A stretch of DNA of 64,000 nt from LMUY01 sp965199555. GTDB lineage: Bacteria; Pseudomonadota; Alphaproteobacteria; Acetobacterales; Acetobacteraceae. This document shows, in pieces, positions 7,980 through 15,823 of the stretch. Below the pieces are notes generated by a model, which was given only the letters and a program-made list of their open reading frames with translations, was not told the DNA's origin and searched no databases. The stretch spans positions 1-64,000 of the forward strand of contig CBDASJ010000026.1 in assembly GCA_965199555.1 (NCBI GenBank), in the 5' to 3' direction. The position numbers were made by a program, and so were the translations under genes. The first letter of the stretch is position 1. Each line of letters begins with the position of its first letter.

Positions 7980-7994
7980 TGGCATGGGGCTTGC
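7980..7994 (+). promoter_or_regulatory. Sigma-54 promoter of flgFGAH
   Basis: TGGCATG-GGGC-TTGC matches the sigma-54 consensus TGGCACG-N4-TTGC with the GG and GC doublets in the required spacing. It lies 34 bases upstream of the ATG at 8029, which leaves room for transcription to begin about 12 bases past TTGC. This argues that the earlier in-frame ATG at 7984, which lies inside the promoter, is not the start of FlgF. Confidence 0.75.
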
Positions 7995-8028
7995 GCCATC
8001 TCCGCCGAACCAGCCGGACGTTTCCCCG

Positions 8029-8769
8029 ATGCAAAATTCCTCCTCCGTCGCCTTGTCCAGACTTGTTGCCCAGCAGCGCGCCATGGACGTGACGGCCAAC
8101 AACCTGGCCAACGCCAACACGCCGGGCTTCAAGACCAGCCGCCTGCTGTTCGCCGACTGGCTGGACCGGCAAACCGGCGTCGACCCGGTGCGCGGCGGCC
8201 GCACGCTGAGCTTCACGCAGGACCGCGCCACCTATCGCGAACAGGCGGAGGGCGCGCTGTCGCACACCGCCAACCCGCTGGACCTGGCCATCACCGGCGA
8301 CGGCTTCTTCACAGTGCAGGCCAAGAACGGGCCGCTGCTGACCCGCGCCGGCCGCTTCAACCTGCAACCGAACGGCACCGTGTGCGACGTGGACGGCAAC
8401 GCGCTGCTGGACACGGCCGGGCAGCCGATCAAGGTGTCCACCGCCGACACCTCGCTCAGCGTGGCCGGGGACGGCACGCTCAGCAGTGAGAACGGCCGGC
8501 TGGGCAAGATCGGTGTCGTGAAGCCCGCGGACCCCAACAAGCTGCAAGCGCAGGGCGACCACCTGCTGGGCGCGCAAACCCCGACCGCGCCGGTGGCACA
8601 GCCGCAGATCGTCGGCGGCGCGCTGGAAGACAGCAACGTGCAGCCCATCGCCGAAACCACCCGCATGATGAACCAGCTGCGGGAGTTCCAGTTCGTCACC
8701 CAGTTCGTGCAGGGCGAGTCGGAGCGGCAACAAACCGCCATCGACAAACTCACGCAGCGTCAGAGCTAA
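8029..8769 (+). CDS. flgF: Flagellar proximal rod protein FlgF
   Basis: 246 residues. The N-terminal flagellar rod motif MDVTANNLANANTPGFK is followed by the D1 beta domain (PLDLAITGDGFFTVQ) and the C-terminal helix motif MMNQLREFQFVTQFVQ. The frame is open upstream to 7873, and the ATG at 7984 has a Shine-Dalgarno-like AAAGGAG, but it overlaps the sigma-54 promoter, and family N-termini match MQNSSSVALSRLVAQQ beginning at 8029. First gene of flgF-flgG-flgA-flgH; secreted by the flagellar type III apparatus. Confidence 0.93.
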   Translation: MQNSSSVALSRLVAQQRAMDVTANNLANANTPGFKTSRLLFADWLDRQTGVDPVRGGRTLSFTQDRATYREQAEGALSHTANPLDLAITGDGFFTVQAKNGPLLTRAGRFNLQPNGTVCDVDGNALLDTAGQPIKVSTADTSLSVAGDGTLSSENGRLGKIGVVKPADPNKLQAQGDHLLGAQTPTAPVAQPQIVGGALEDSNVQPIAETTRMMNQLREFQFVTQFVQGESERQQTAIDKLTQRQS

Positions 8770-8781
8770 GGAAGCCAAACC

Positions 8782-9567
8782 ATGCGATCGCTCGACATCG
8801 CATCCACGGGGATGCAGGCGCAGCAAACCAACGTGGATGTTATCTCCAACAACCTGGCGAACATGACCACGACCGGCTTCAAGCGCCGCCGGTCTGAGTT
8901 CCAGGACCTGATCTACGAGAGCATGCGCCGGGTCGGTTCCAACACCTCCGACAGCGGCACGGTGGTGCCGGCGGGGGCGCAGGTGGGGCTGGGCGTGCGC
9001 ACGGCGGCGATCTACCGCATCAACGAGCAGGGCACGTTGCAGCAGACCTCCAACAGCCTGGACCTGGCCATCCGCGGCAATGGGTACTTCCCCGTCACCC
9101 TGCCGTCCGGCGACACCGCCTACACGCGGGACGGCACGTTCGGCCTGTCGCCGGACGGCACCATCGTCACGGCGGACGGCTATCCCATCGCGGGCGGCAT
9201 CACGGTCCCGCCCAACGCCACCAGCGTCACGATCAGCGCCAACGGCGCGGTGCAGGCGAGCCTGGACGGGCAAACGGCGCCGCAAACCGTGGGCACCATC
9301 CAGCTTGCCACCTTCCCCAACGAGACCGGGCTGGATGCGCAGGGCGACAACCTGTTCCTGCAAAGCGGCGCCAGCGGCAACGCGGTCACCGGCAATCCGG
9401 GCGCGCCGGGCTTCGGCAGCGTGCTGCAAGGCTTCGTGGAAAGCTCCAACGTCAACGTGGTGACGGAGATCTCCAACCTGATCACCGCCCAGCGCGCCTA
9501 CGAGATGAACAGCAAGGTCATCACGACGTCCGACCAGATGCTTTCCACCCTGACGAACCTGCGGTGA
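8782..9567 (+). CDS. flgG: Flagellar distal rod protein FlgG
   Basis: 261 residues, the standard FlgG length. It has the N-terminal MRSLDIASTGMQAQQ and VISNNLANMTTTGFK rod motif, the central NSLDLAIRGNGYF domain, and the C-terminal VTEISNLITAQRAYEMNSK helix. FlgG forms the distal rod that crosses the peptidoglycan and outer membrane. The gene begins 12 bases after flgF and ends in a four-base overlap with flgA. Confidence 0.96.
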   Translation: MRSLDIASTGMQAQQTNVDVISNNLANMTTTGFKRRRSEFQDLIYESMRRVGSNTSDSGTVVPAGAQVGLGVRTAAIYRINEQGTLQQTSNSLDLAIRGNGYFPVTLPSGDTAYTRDGTFGLSPDGTIVTADGYPIAGGITVPPNATSVTISANGAVQASLDGQTAPQTVGTIQLATFPNETGLDAQGDNLFLQSGASGNAVTGNPGAPGFGSVLQGFVESSNVNVVTEISNLITAQRAYEMNSKVITTSDQMLSTLTNLR

Positions 9568-10532
9568 TCGCGATGCGCATGCTTTCGCTGGCCCTGCTCG
9601 CCTTGGCCACCTTCCCTGCCCACGCGGCGACGCTGCGGGGCAGCACCACCCTGTCAGACTCGCGGGTGCGCTTGTCGGATCTGTTCGACGGCGTGGCAGC
9701 CGACCGCGCGATCGGGCCGAGCCCGGAGCCCGGCGGCCGCATCATCGTGGAGTCGGCGCAACTGGGCGCCATCGCCCGGCAGTTCGACGTCGATTGGCGT
9801 CCCACCAGCTCGGCCGACCGGATCGTGCTGGAGCGCCCCGGCCGCCCGTTCCCGCGCGAGGAAACGCTGGCCGCGCTGCGCGTGGCGCTGGGCGTCGCCG
9901 GCGTGTCCGCCGATGCCGACGTGGAAATGCCGGGTTACGCCCCCGTCCTGGTGCCGACGGAGGTGCACGCGACGGCGGAGGTGGGGCAGCTCGACTACAA
10001 CGCCACGACGGGCCAGTTCACTGCCGTGCTGTCGGTCACCGCCGCCGGCATGTCGCCCGGCCACACGCGGCTGTCCGGCCGCATCCTGGACGTGGTGGAG
10101 CTACCCGTCGCGGTGCACCGGATGATGCCGGGCGACGTGGTCGGCCCCGCCGACATCCAGATGGCGCGGCTGCATGCGAGTGCCGTGCGCAGCGACGTGG
10201 CGCAGGTGCCGGCCCAGGCGGTGGGCATGGCGCTGCGCCACCCGGTCGGCGCCGGCACGCCCCTGCTGCTGGCTGACCTGGCGCGACCGCAAGCGGTGCA
10301 GAAGGGCGAGGCGGTGCAGATGCAGTTGCAAACCGCCGGCATCTCCGTCAGCGCCCAAGGCATCGCCATGGACGGGGGCGCGGTGGGCGAGCGCGTCCGC
10401 GTGCTGAACGCCAGCTCCCGCGCCATCGTCGAGGCCGAGGTGCTGTCCAGCGGCCGGGTCCGCGTCAGCGGTACCGCGCCGGTGCTGCTGCCGCCCGGCG
10501 CCGCCGTGCCCGTTCGGTTGGCCGCACGATGA
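9564..10532 (+). CDS. flgA: Flagellar P-ring assembly chaperone FlgA
   Basis: 322 residues with a GTG start that overlaps the flgG stop (GTGA); ATG codons at 9573 and 9579 are alternatives and still give a signal peptide (to AHA, about residue 21). The C-terminal half is an SAF-like domain (VVELPVAVHRMMPGDVVGPADIQMARL) followed by the FlgA C-domain (VGMALRHPVGAGTPLLLADLA). It is a periplasmic chaperone needed to polymerise the P ring protein FlgI, which here is encoded 2.5 kb downstream. The N-terminal half is longer than in E. coli FlgA, as is common in alphaproteobacteria. Confidence 0.9.
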   Translation: MIAMRMLSLALLALATFPAHAATLRGSTTLSDSRVRLSDLFDGVAADRAIGPSPEPGGRIIVESAQLGAIARQFDVDWRPTSSADRIVLERPGRPFPREETLAALRVALGVAGVSADADVEMPGYAPVLVPTEVHATAEVGQLDYNATTGQFTAVLSVTAAGMSPGHTRLSGRILDVVELPVAVHRMMPGDVVGPADIQMARLHASAVRSDVAQVPAQAVGMALRHPVGAGTPLLLADLARPQAVQKGEAVQMQLQTAGISVSAQGIAMDGGAVGERVRVLNASSRAIVEAEVLSSGRVRVSGTAPVLLPPGAAVPVRLAAR

Positions 10533-11263
10533 AGGCCGCCCTGTTGCTGGCGAGCACGCTGGCGCTGTCCGGCTGCGGCACGCTGTCCCGCTTGTCGGAG
10601 GTCGGCCGCCCGCCGGCGCTGTCGCCGATCACCAACCCGACGCAGGACCCGAGCTGGCGCCCGGTGTCCATGCCGATGCCGCGGCCGCAACTGGCGCCGA
10701 CGGAGGTGAGCAGCCTATGGCGGTCCGGCAGCCGCGCCTTCTTCAAGGACCAGCGCGCGGCCGGGGTGGGCGACATCCTGACCGTGCTGGTCAACATCTC
10801 CGACACCGCCAACCTGGCCAACGCCACCGGCGCCACCCGCACCGGGAGCGAAAGCGAGGGCCTGCCCAACCTCCTCGGCCTGGAAGCGCAGATCCCAAAG
10901 ATCATCTCGAAGGCGCTCGACACGAAGAACCTGGTGAGCGCCACCAGCTCCAACAGCAACGTCGGAACGGGCACGATCAAGCGCAACGAAACCGTGACGC
11001 TGCGGCTGGCGGGCGTGGTGACGCAGGTGCTGCCCAACGGCAATCTGGTGGTGACCGCCCGGCAGGAAGTGCGCGTCAACAGCGAGTTGCGGGAGCTGCA
11101 GGTCAGCGGCGTGGTGCGCCCGCAGGACATCGCCAGCGACAACACCGTGGTGCATGACCGCATGGCGGAGGCCCGCATCGCCTATGGCGGCCGCGGCACG
11201 CTGACGGATTTGCAACAACCCCGATACGGCCAGCAGATCCTGGACGTGCTGCTGCCGTTCTGA
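10529..11263 (+). CDS. flgH: Flagellar L-ring lipoprotein FlgH
   Basis: 244 residues. A lipoprotein signal (lipobox LSGC, lipidated Cys16) directs it to the outer membrane. Family motifs follow: SLWRSGSRAFFKDQRAAGVGDILTV, and the C-terminal NLVVTARQEVRVNSELRELQVSG and VRPQDIASDNTV. It forms the outer-membrane L ring around the rod. The start overlaps the flgA stop by four bases, and a hairpin follows the stop, making this the likely last gene of the unit. Confidence 0.95.
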   Translation: MKAALLLASTLALSGCGTLSRLSEVGRPPALSPITNPTQDPSWRPVSMPMPRPQLAPTEVSSLWRSGSRAFFKDQRAAGVGDILTVLVNISDTANLANATGATRTGSESEGLPNLLGLEAQIPKIISKALDTKNLVSATSSNSNVGTGTIKRNETVTLRLAGVVTQVLPNGNLVVTARQEVRVNSELRELQVSGVVRPQDIASDNTVVHDRMAEARIAYGGRGTLTDLQQPRYGQQILDVLLPF

Positions 11264-11272
11264 CGATCGCCG

Positions 11273-11306
11273 CTGCACGCCTCCTCCCGCGGGACGGGGC
11301 GTGCAG
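11273..11306 (+). terminator. Hairpin downstream of flgH
   Basis: CTGCACGCC and GGCGTGCAG form a nine-base-pair stem with a 16-base GC-rich loop, beginning ten bases after the flgH stop. There is no T-run after it, so it may act as a weak or bidirectional terminator or an mRNA 3' end stabiliser. Confidence 0.5.
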
Positions 11307-11394
11307 CAGGCAATCGGACAACACGACGCCTGCATTGACCGGTCCGAGGTGGGCTTCAGACAACCAAGCATGACAAGGCCAAGGGCTGTCGGTA

Positions 11395-11863
11395 TCAGAC
11401 GATCCTGATCAGATCGCCAGAATCGAAGTCCATGCAAACGGCATTGCCGCCGGCGCCGGTGTTCTGCGCCACGATATTTCTGATCAACTGCCCCAATCCA
11501 CCCACAGCAACGTTCGGATCATCGACGATGGCCAGGATCGCAATTTGCGGTGGCCCGAACTCGAACACGGTGGGCAGGATGCGCGCAAACAGGTCGGGAT
11601 CGGCCGTCACATAGGCGTCCGACCCCTTCCTCAAAGCCACTTTCTGCCAGAGACCTCCGTCCGGCAGCAACCGCTGGAGCGCCGCTTCGAAGTGGCGTGA
11701 CAGGCCCGGATTGCCGGTCGCAGCATAAAGCCGTGGCCCCGAAGAAGCACCCAGCCGCTTATGGAGTTCGGCGACGATCCGGTGGGCTAGTTCCGCTCGT
11801 TGCGGCGCGTCGAGGCCTTCATCCCAGGACCATCCGGGATGAACACCAACCCGGCCAACGCGC

Positions 11864-11868
<5 letters not shown>
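11395..11868 (-). CDS. Hypothetical protein with unclear start, downstream of dksA
   Basis: About 157 residues if read from the ATT that overlaps the dksA stop (ATTGA); the only conventional start in frame before that is a TTG at 12006, deep inside dksA. The chain (YAATGNPGLSRHFEAALQRLLP, FEFGPPQIAILAIVDDPN, FDSGDLIRIV) was not recognised. Codon use is less GC-biased than in neighbouring genes (CAT AAG, GGT GCT TCT, TTT GAG types), hinting at transfer or relaxed selection. It could be a real gene with an unusual start coupled to dksA, or a 5'-truncated remnant. Confidence 0.45.
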
Positions 11869-12289
<421 letters not shown>

Positions 12290-12329
12290 CCTTCGCGGTC
12301 CAAGCGCCGTCGGGGTGCGGTTGGCCGGC

Positions 12330-12358
12330 TGTATAGCGACGCCAATTCATGTCGCCAA
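12330..12358 (-). promoter_or_regulatory. Sigma-70-type promoter of dksA
   Basis: On the minus strand TTGGCG and TATACA are separated by exactly 17 bases, and the -10 box lies about 40 bases upstream of the dksA ATG. No other comparable pair was seen in this gap. Confidence 0.6.
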
Positions 12359-12387
12359 GAGCACGGATGCCACGGTTGAAAAGGATT

Positions 12388-12410
12388 AAAGCCCGTAACG
12401 CCAGGGCTTT
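12388..12410 (-). terminator. Intrinsic terminator of fliX
   Basis: On the minus strand AAAGCCC and GGGCTTT form a seven-pair stem with a nine-base loop, 30 bases after the fliX stop, followed by AATCCTTTTC. This separates fliX from dksA. Confidence 0.6.
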
Positions 12411-12440
12411 GCTACGCGCGTGGGACTTGTCGCAAATGCT

Positions 12441-12842
12441 TCACGCGGCGCGCCGTGCCAGCTCCACCCGGACCCGCAGCGCGATGCCGTTGATGGCGGC
12501 GCGCAGCCCGGGCTCGGCCGCTTCGGGGCATTGTTCCACCAGGGCGGCCAGGCGCTCCATCGTCGCCGGGTCCAGCGATCCATCCAGCAGCGCGCGTTGC
12601 AGTTCGGCCAGGCCTTCCAGCATCGCCCGGCCATGCCGCCGCGCTTGGCGGTCACGCGTGGGACCGTCCTCCATCTGTTGCAGCAGCAGCATGCCGTCCA
12701 GCGCGGCGGTGGCCGAGGCGGCAGCCGGCCCGGCGGCGGCATCCGTCGCGCCCGGCGCCACCGCGAAGCTGCTGCTGCCGGCGGCGCGGCGCGCCCCACC
12801 GCTCGGCACCGCCGGGCTGGCCACCCGTCCCACGCTCACCAT
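12441..12842 (-). CDS. fliX: Flagellar assembly regulator FliX
   Basis: 133 residues. Recognised from its conserved C-terminal half: LDGMLLLQQMEDGPTRDRQ, RHGRAMLEGLAELQRALLDG and INGIALRVRVELARR, with the N-terminal GGARRAAG signature. In Caulobacter FliX is a trans-acting factor that couples early basal-body assembly to the sigma-54 activator FlbD. The ATG at 12842 follows GAGGG at a good distance; longer reading to 12956 would run through the putative operator at 12879-12897. It is divergent from flgI, so the shared intergenic region may control both. flbD itself is not in the window. Confidence 0.88.
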   Translation of the reverse strand: MVSVGRVASPAVPSGGARRAAGSSSFAVAPGATDAAAGPAAASATAALDGMLLLQQMEDGPTRDRQARRHGRAMLEGLAELQRALLDGSLDPATMERLAALVEQCPEAAEPGLRAAINGIALRVRVELARRAA

Positions 12843-12878
12843 CGGTCTGCCCTCATCAACCCGGCTCCTTCTACCCTC

Positions 12879-12897
12879 CCCGGCAGGATGTGCCGGG
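12879..12897. promoter_or_regulatory. Palindromic operator candidate C (fliX-flgI)
   Basis: CCCGGCA-GGATG-TGCCGGG, a perfect 7+7 inverted repeat with a five-base spacer, located 53 bases upstream of the -24 element of the flgI sigma-54 promoter and 36 bases upstream of the fliX start on the other strand. Arms are identical to site B at flgF. Confidence 0.55.
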
Positions 12898-12950
12898 CCG
12901 CCGCGCCGCCGAAAACACCGGAAATCGCGGTTTTCTGCGCTGATCCGGGC

Positions 12951-12965
12951 TGGCATGGCGCTTGC
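12951..12965 (+). promoter_or_regulatory. Sigma-54 promoter of flgI operon
   Basis: TGGCATG-GCGC-TTGC, differing by one base from the flgF promoter element, with correct GG/GC spacing. It lies 68 bases upstream of the flgI ATG at 13034. This makes flgI-flgJ-flgN-like a sigma-54 transcription unit co-ordinated with flgFGAH. Confidence 0.75.
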
Positions 12966-13033
12966 GCTCCACCGTGCGGGTGCCCCGACCGGGCACAGAC
13001 TGCCGCGTAAAGCTGAACGAGCCGGAAAGACCC

Positions 13034-14134
13034 ATGCCCGTGCGACCCATTCTGCTCGCCGCCCTTCTGCTGCTGCTGCCGTCCGTCGCCTTCGGCCAAG
13101 TCCGCATCAAGGACATCGCCGACGTGGAAGGCATCCGGGAAAACCAGTTGGTCGGCTACGGCCTGGTGGTCGGGCTGAACGGCACCGGCGACCGGCTGGA
13201 CAACGCCGTGTTCACCCGGCAGTCGCTGATCGGCATGCTGGAACGGCTGGGCGTCAACACGCGCGACCAGGAAACTAAGCTGCAAACCAAGAACGTGGCG
13301 GCGGTGATGGTCACCGCCACCCTGCCCGCCTTTGCCCGCGGCGGCAGCCGCATCGACGTCAGCGTGTCGGCGCTGGGCGATGCCAAGGACCTGACGGGCG
13401 GCACCCTGCTGGTGACGCCGCTGATGGGTGCCGACGGCGAGGTGTACAGCGTGGCCCAGGGTGCGCTGTCCACCGGTGCCATCTCCGCCCGCGGCGCCGC
13501 CAGTTCCGTGACCCGCAACGTGCCGACGGCCGGGCGGATCGCCAACGGGGCCACGGTGGAAAAGGAGCTGCCGTTCCAGCTCGGCAGCCGCGCGTCCCTG
13601 CGGCTGGGCCTGCGCAACCCGGACCTCACCACGGCGCGCCGCATCGCCGCCGCCATCAACGCCAGCCTCGGCGGCGGCACCGCCACCGCGCGCGACCCGC
13701 GCACCGTGGCGCTGGAGCTTGGGGGGCGCGACGTGATCGACGCGCTGGGGCGGATCGAGGATCTGCGGGTGGAACCGGACAGCCCGGCGGTGGTGATCAT
13801 CGACGAGGCGAGCGGCACCATCGTCATGGGCGCCAACGTCCGCATCAGCACGGTGGCGATCGCGCAAGGCAACCTCACCATCCGGGTGACGGAAACGCCG
13901 CAGGTGTCGCAGCCCGGCCCGCTGTCGAACGGCACCACCACCACCGTGCCCAGGACCAACGTCCAGGTGGATGACTCGTCGGACAAACGGCTCGGCATCA
14001 TCCGCGGCAGCGTCACCCTGCGCGACCTGGTGGCCAGCCTGAACTCACTGGGGATCGGTCCGCGCGACATGATCAGCATCCTGCAATCCATCAAGGCGGC
14101 CGGCGCGCTGCAAGCCGACCTGCAGGTGCGCTGA
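13034..14134 (+). CDS. flgI: Flagellar P-ring protein FlgI
   Basis: 366 residues with a signal peptide to about residue 22 (AFG). Diagnostic motifs follow: VRIKDIADVEGIRENQLVGYG, GTGDRLDNAVFTRQSL, NVAAVMVTATLPAFARGGSRID and GGTLLVTPLMGADGEVYSVAQG. It polymerises in the peptidoglycan layer as the P ring with help from FlgA. The ATG at 13034 is chosen over the upstream in-frame start because it follows GGAAAGA and begins the signal peptide. Its stop overlaps the next start (TGATG). Confidence 0.96.
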   Translation: MPVRPILLAALLLLLPSVAFGQVRIKDIADVEGIRENQLVGYGLVVGLNGTGDRLDNAVFTRQSLIGMLERLGVNTRDQETKLQTKNVAAVMVTATLPAFARGGSRIDVSVSALGDAKDLTGGTLLVTPLMGADGEVYSVAQGALSTGAISARGAASSVTRNVPTAGRIANGATVEKELPFQLGSRASLRLGLRNPDLTTARRIAAAINASLGGGTATARDPRTVALELGGRDVIDALGRIEDLRVEPDSPAVVIIDEASGTIVMGANVRISTVAIAQGNLTIRVTETPQVSQPGPLSNGTTTTVPRTNVQVDDSSDKRLGIIRGSVTLRDLVASLNSLGIGPRDMISILQSIKAAGALQADLQVR

Positions 14135-14427
14135 TGGACGTGCCAGCAATCCCCACGACGCTTGCGCCGGCCCAGGTGCAGAAGGCCTGGAAGGCCGCAC
14201 AGGATTTCGAGGCGATGACGCTCAACCAGTTCCTGTCGCCCATGTTCGACACGATCGACACGTCGGGCGGCCCGTTCGGTGGCGGCCAGGGCGAAAGCGC
14301 CTGGAAGCCGATGCTGGTCGAGTCGATCGCCAAGCAGATGTCCAAGGCCGGCGGCCTCGGCCTGGCGCAGCCGGTGTTCCGCCAGATGATCCAGATGCAG
14401 GAAGCCGCCCAGGGGCAAAAGCCATGA
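14134..14427 (+). CDS. flgJ: Short FlgJ-like rod-binding protein
   Basis: 97 residues, matching only the N-terminal rod-binding domain of FlgJ (KAAQDFEAMTLNQFLSPMFD, SIAKQMSKAGGLGLAQPVFRQM). The muramidase domain of enterobacterial FlgJ is absent, as in most alphaproteobacteria where a separate lytic enzyme is recruited. It acts as a rod cap or scaffold in the periplasm. Coupled to flgI by a one-base overlap and to the next gene by a four-base overlap. Confidence 0.85.
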   Translation: MDVPAIPTTLAPAQVQKAWKAAQDFEAMTLNQFLSPMFDTIDTSGGPFGGGQGESAWKPMLVESIAKQMSKAGGLGLAQPVFRQMIQMQEAAQGQKP

Positions 14428-14813
14428 CGCAGGACATCGTCGCCGCCACCACCGAACTCGCCGAAGTGCTGGTGATCGAGAATGCCGCCCTGATGGCGAT
14501 GGACCTGGTCGGGGCCGGGCGCATGCTGGAATGCAAGGAAGCCGCCACCGCAGCCTTCACCGCCGCCCAGCGCCATGCGGTGGCGGTGAAGCCGGCCGTC
14601 GACCTGAAGGCGCTGCGCGTCGCCGCCGCGCGTTTGCAGAAGGTGACGGAGGAGAACCGACACCTGCTGGAACGCGCAATCGGCGTGCAGAACCGGGTGC
14701 TGGGGATCATGGCGAACGCCGCGCGCCGCGCCGACCCGACGCCGCGCTATGGGCGGTCCGGCGTTTACGCCGCGCGTCCCGCGTCCGCTTGGGCGCTGTC
14801 CGCCAGCGCGTAG
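14424..14813 (+). CDS. FlgN-like flagellar export chaperone (putative)
   Basis: 129 residues, mainly helical. The region ELAEVLVIENAALMAMDLVGAGRMLECKEAATAAF and the later VTEENRHLLERAIGVQNRVL match the pattern of alphaproteobacterial FlgN-type proteins, which bind hook-associated proteins FlgK/FlgL. Position right after the FlgJ-like gene supports this. The C-terminal 25 residues (RYGRSGVYAARPASAWALSA) are low-complexity. Family call is moderate because FlgN sequences are poorly conserved. Confidence 0.6.
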   Translation: MTQDIVAATTELAEVLVIENAALMAMDLVGAGRMLECKEAATAAFTAAQRHAVAVKPAVDLKALRVAAARLQKVTEENRHLLERAIGVQNRVLGIMANAARRADPTPRYGRSGVYAARPASAWALSASA

Positions 14814-14865
14814 CGGCGCCCCTCACGCATGTGACGCATCGGGGCCGCCGTGCTAAGGCCGGGGC

Positions 14866-15823
14866 ATGGCGGACTTCAACTTCCTGCTGCCAACGGGCAC
14901 GCCGCCGCGCGAAGGCGGCGGCGCCTATGTGCACGGGCTGGCATCCGCCTTGGCGGCGGCGGGACATGGCGTGGCGTATGGCGACGGTCCGGCCACGGCC
15001 ATCACCGTGATCGACGGCCTCGCCCTCCCTTCCGTTCCGCCCGCGCGGTTGCACGGCGCCGTGGGGCTCATCCACCACCCGACGGCCTTGGCAGGGTCCG
15101 ACCAGCACGCGGCGATCCGTGCCGCCGAGCGCGAGCGGCTCCCGTTGCTGCGGCGCATCGTCGCCACGAGCGAGCCGATCGGCCGGCGCCTGGTGGATGA
15201 GTTTGCCGTGCCGTCGTCCAAGTTGGTTGTGGTGCAGCCGGGCGTCCCGGACGCAACGCGCAGTGCCGGGTCTGGCGGTGCCGACTGCGCCATCCTGAGC
15301 GTCGGCGCGCTGGTGCCGCGCAAAGGCCACGCCGTGCTCCTGCAAGCACTGGCCCGCTTGTTCGACCTGGGCTGGCGCCTGGTGATCGTCGGCGATGCGG
15401 AGCGCGATCCGGCCTGCGCCGCCGCCTTGCAGGCCCAGGCCGCCGCGGCGGGATGCGGCGACCGCGTGCGGTTCGCCGGAACGCTGGACGACGCGGCGCT
15501 TGGAGTCGGAATGGCAGCGGGCGGACGTGTTCGCGCTGGCAACGCAGTGGGAAGGCTACAGCGCGCCGGTCGCGGAGGCGCTGCGCCGCGGGCTGCCGGT
15601 CGCGGTCACCTCCGGCGGCAGCGCGGCCGAGTTGGTGACGCCGGACGTCGGCGTGGTGTGTGCCCCGGACGAGGTGGATCAACTCTCCAAGGCCATGCGC
15701 CGGCTGATCTTCGACACCGGCCTGCGCGCCGACATGGCCGAGGCCGCATGGCGGCTAGGCCAATCACTTCCCCTTTGGCCCGACCAGGCCGCCCGCTTCG
15801 TGGAGGCAACGCAGTGCTGCTAG
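14866..15823 (+). pseudogene. Glycosyltransferase (GT4-like) with a frameshift near 15502
   Basis: Residues 1 to about 212 (MADFNFLLPTGTPPREGG, AILSVGALVPRKGHAVLLQAL, RLVIVGDAERDPACAAALQ) are the N-terminal and linker parts of a GT-B retaining glycosyltransferase. After DRVRFAGTLDDAAL the reading frame goes wrong, and the sequence continues in the next frame as ESEWQRADVFALATQWEGYS, with AEALRRGLPVAV, to a TAG at 15823. One extra G in CTTGGAG around 15502 explains the break. The gene is therefore disrupted, or carries a sequencing error. Acceptor sugar unknown. Its end overlaps the following kinase start by ten bases, so they were co-translated. Confidence 0.7.
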
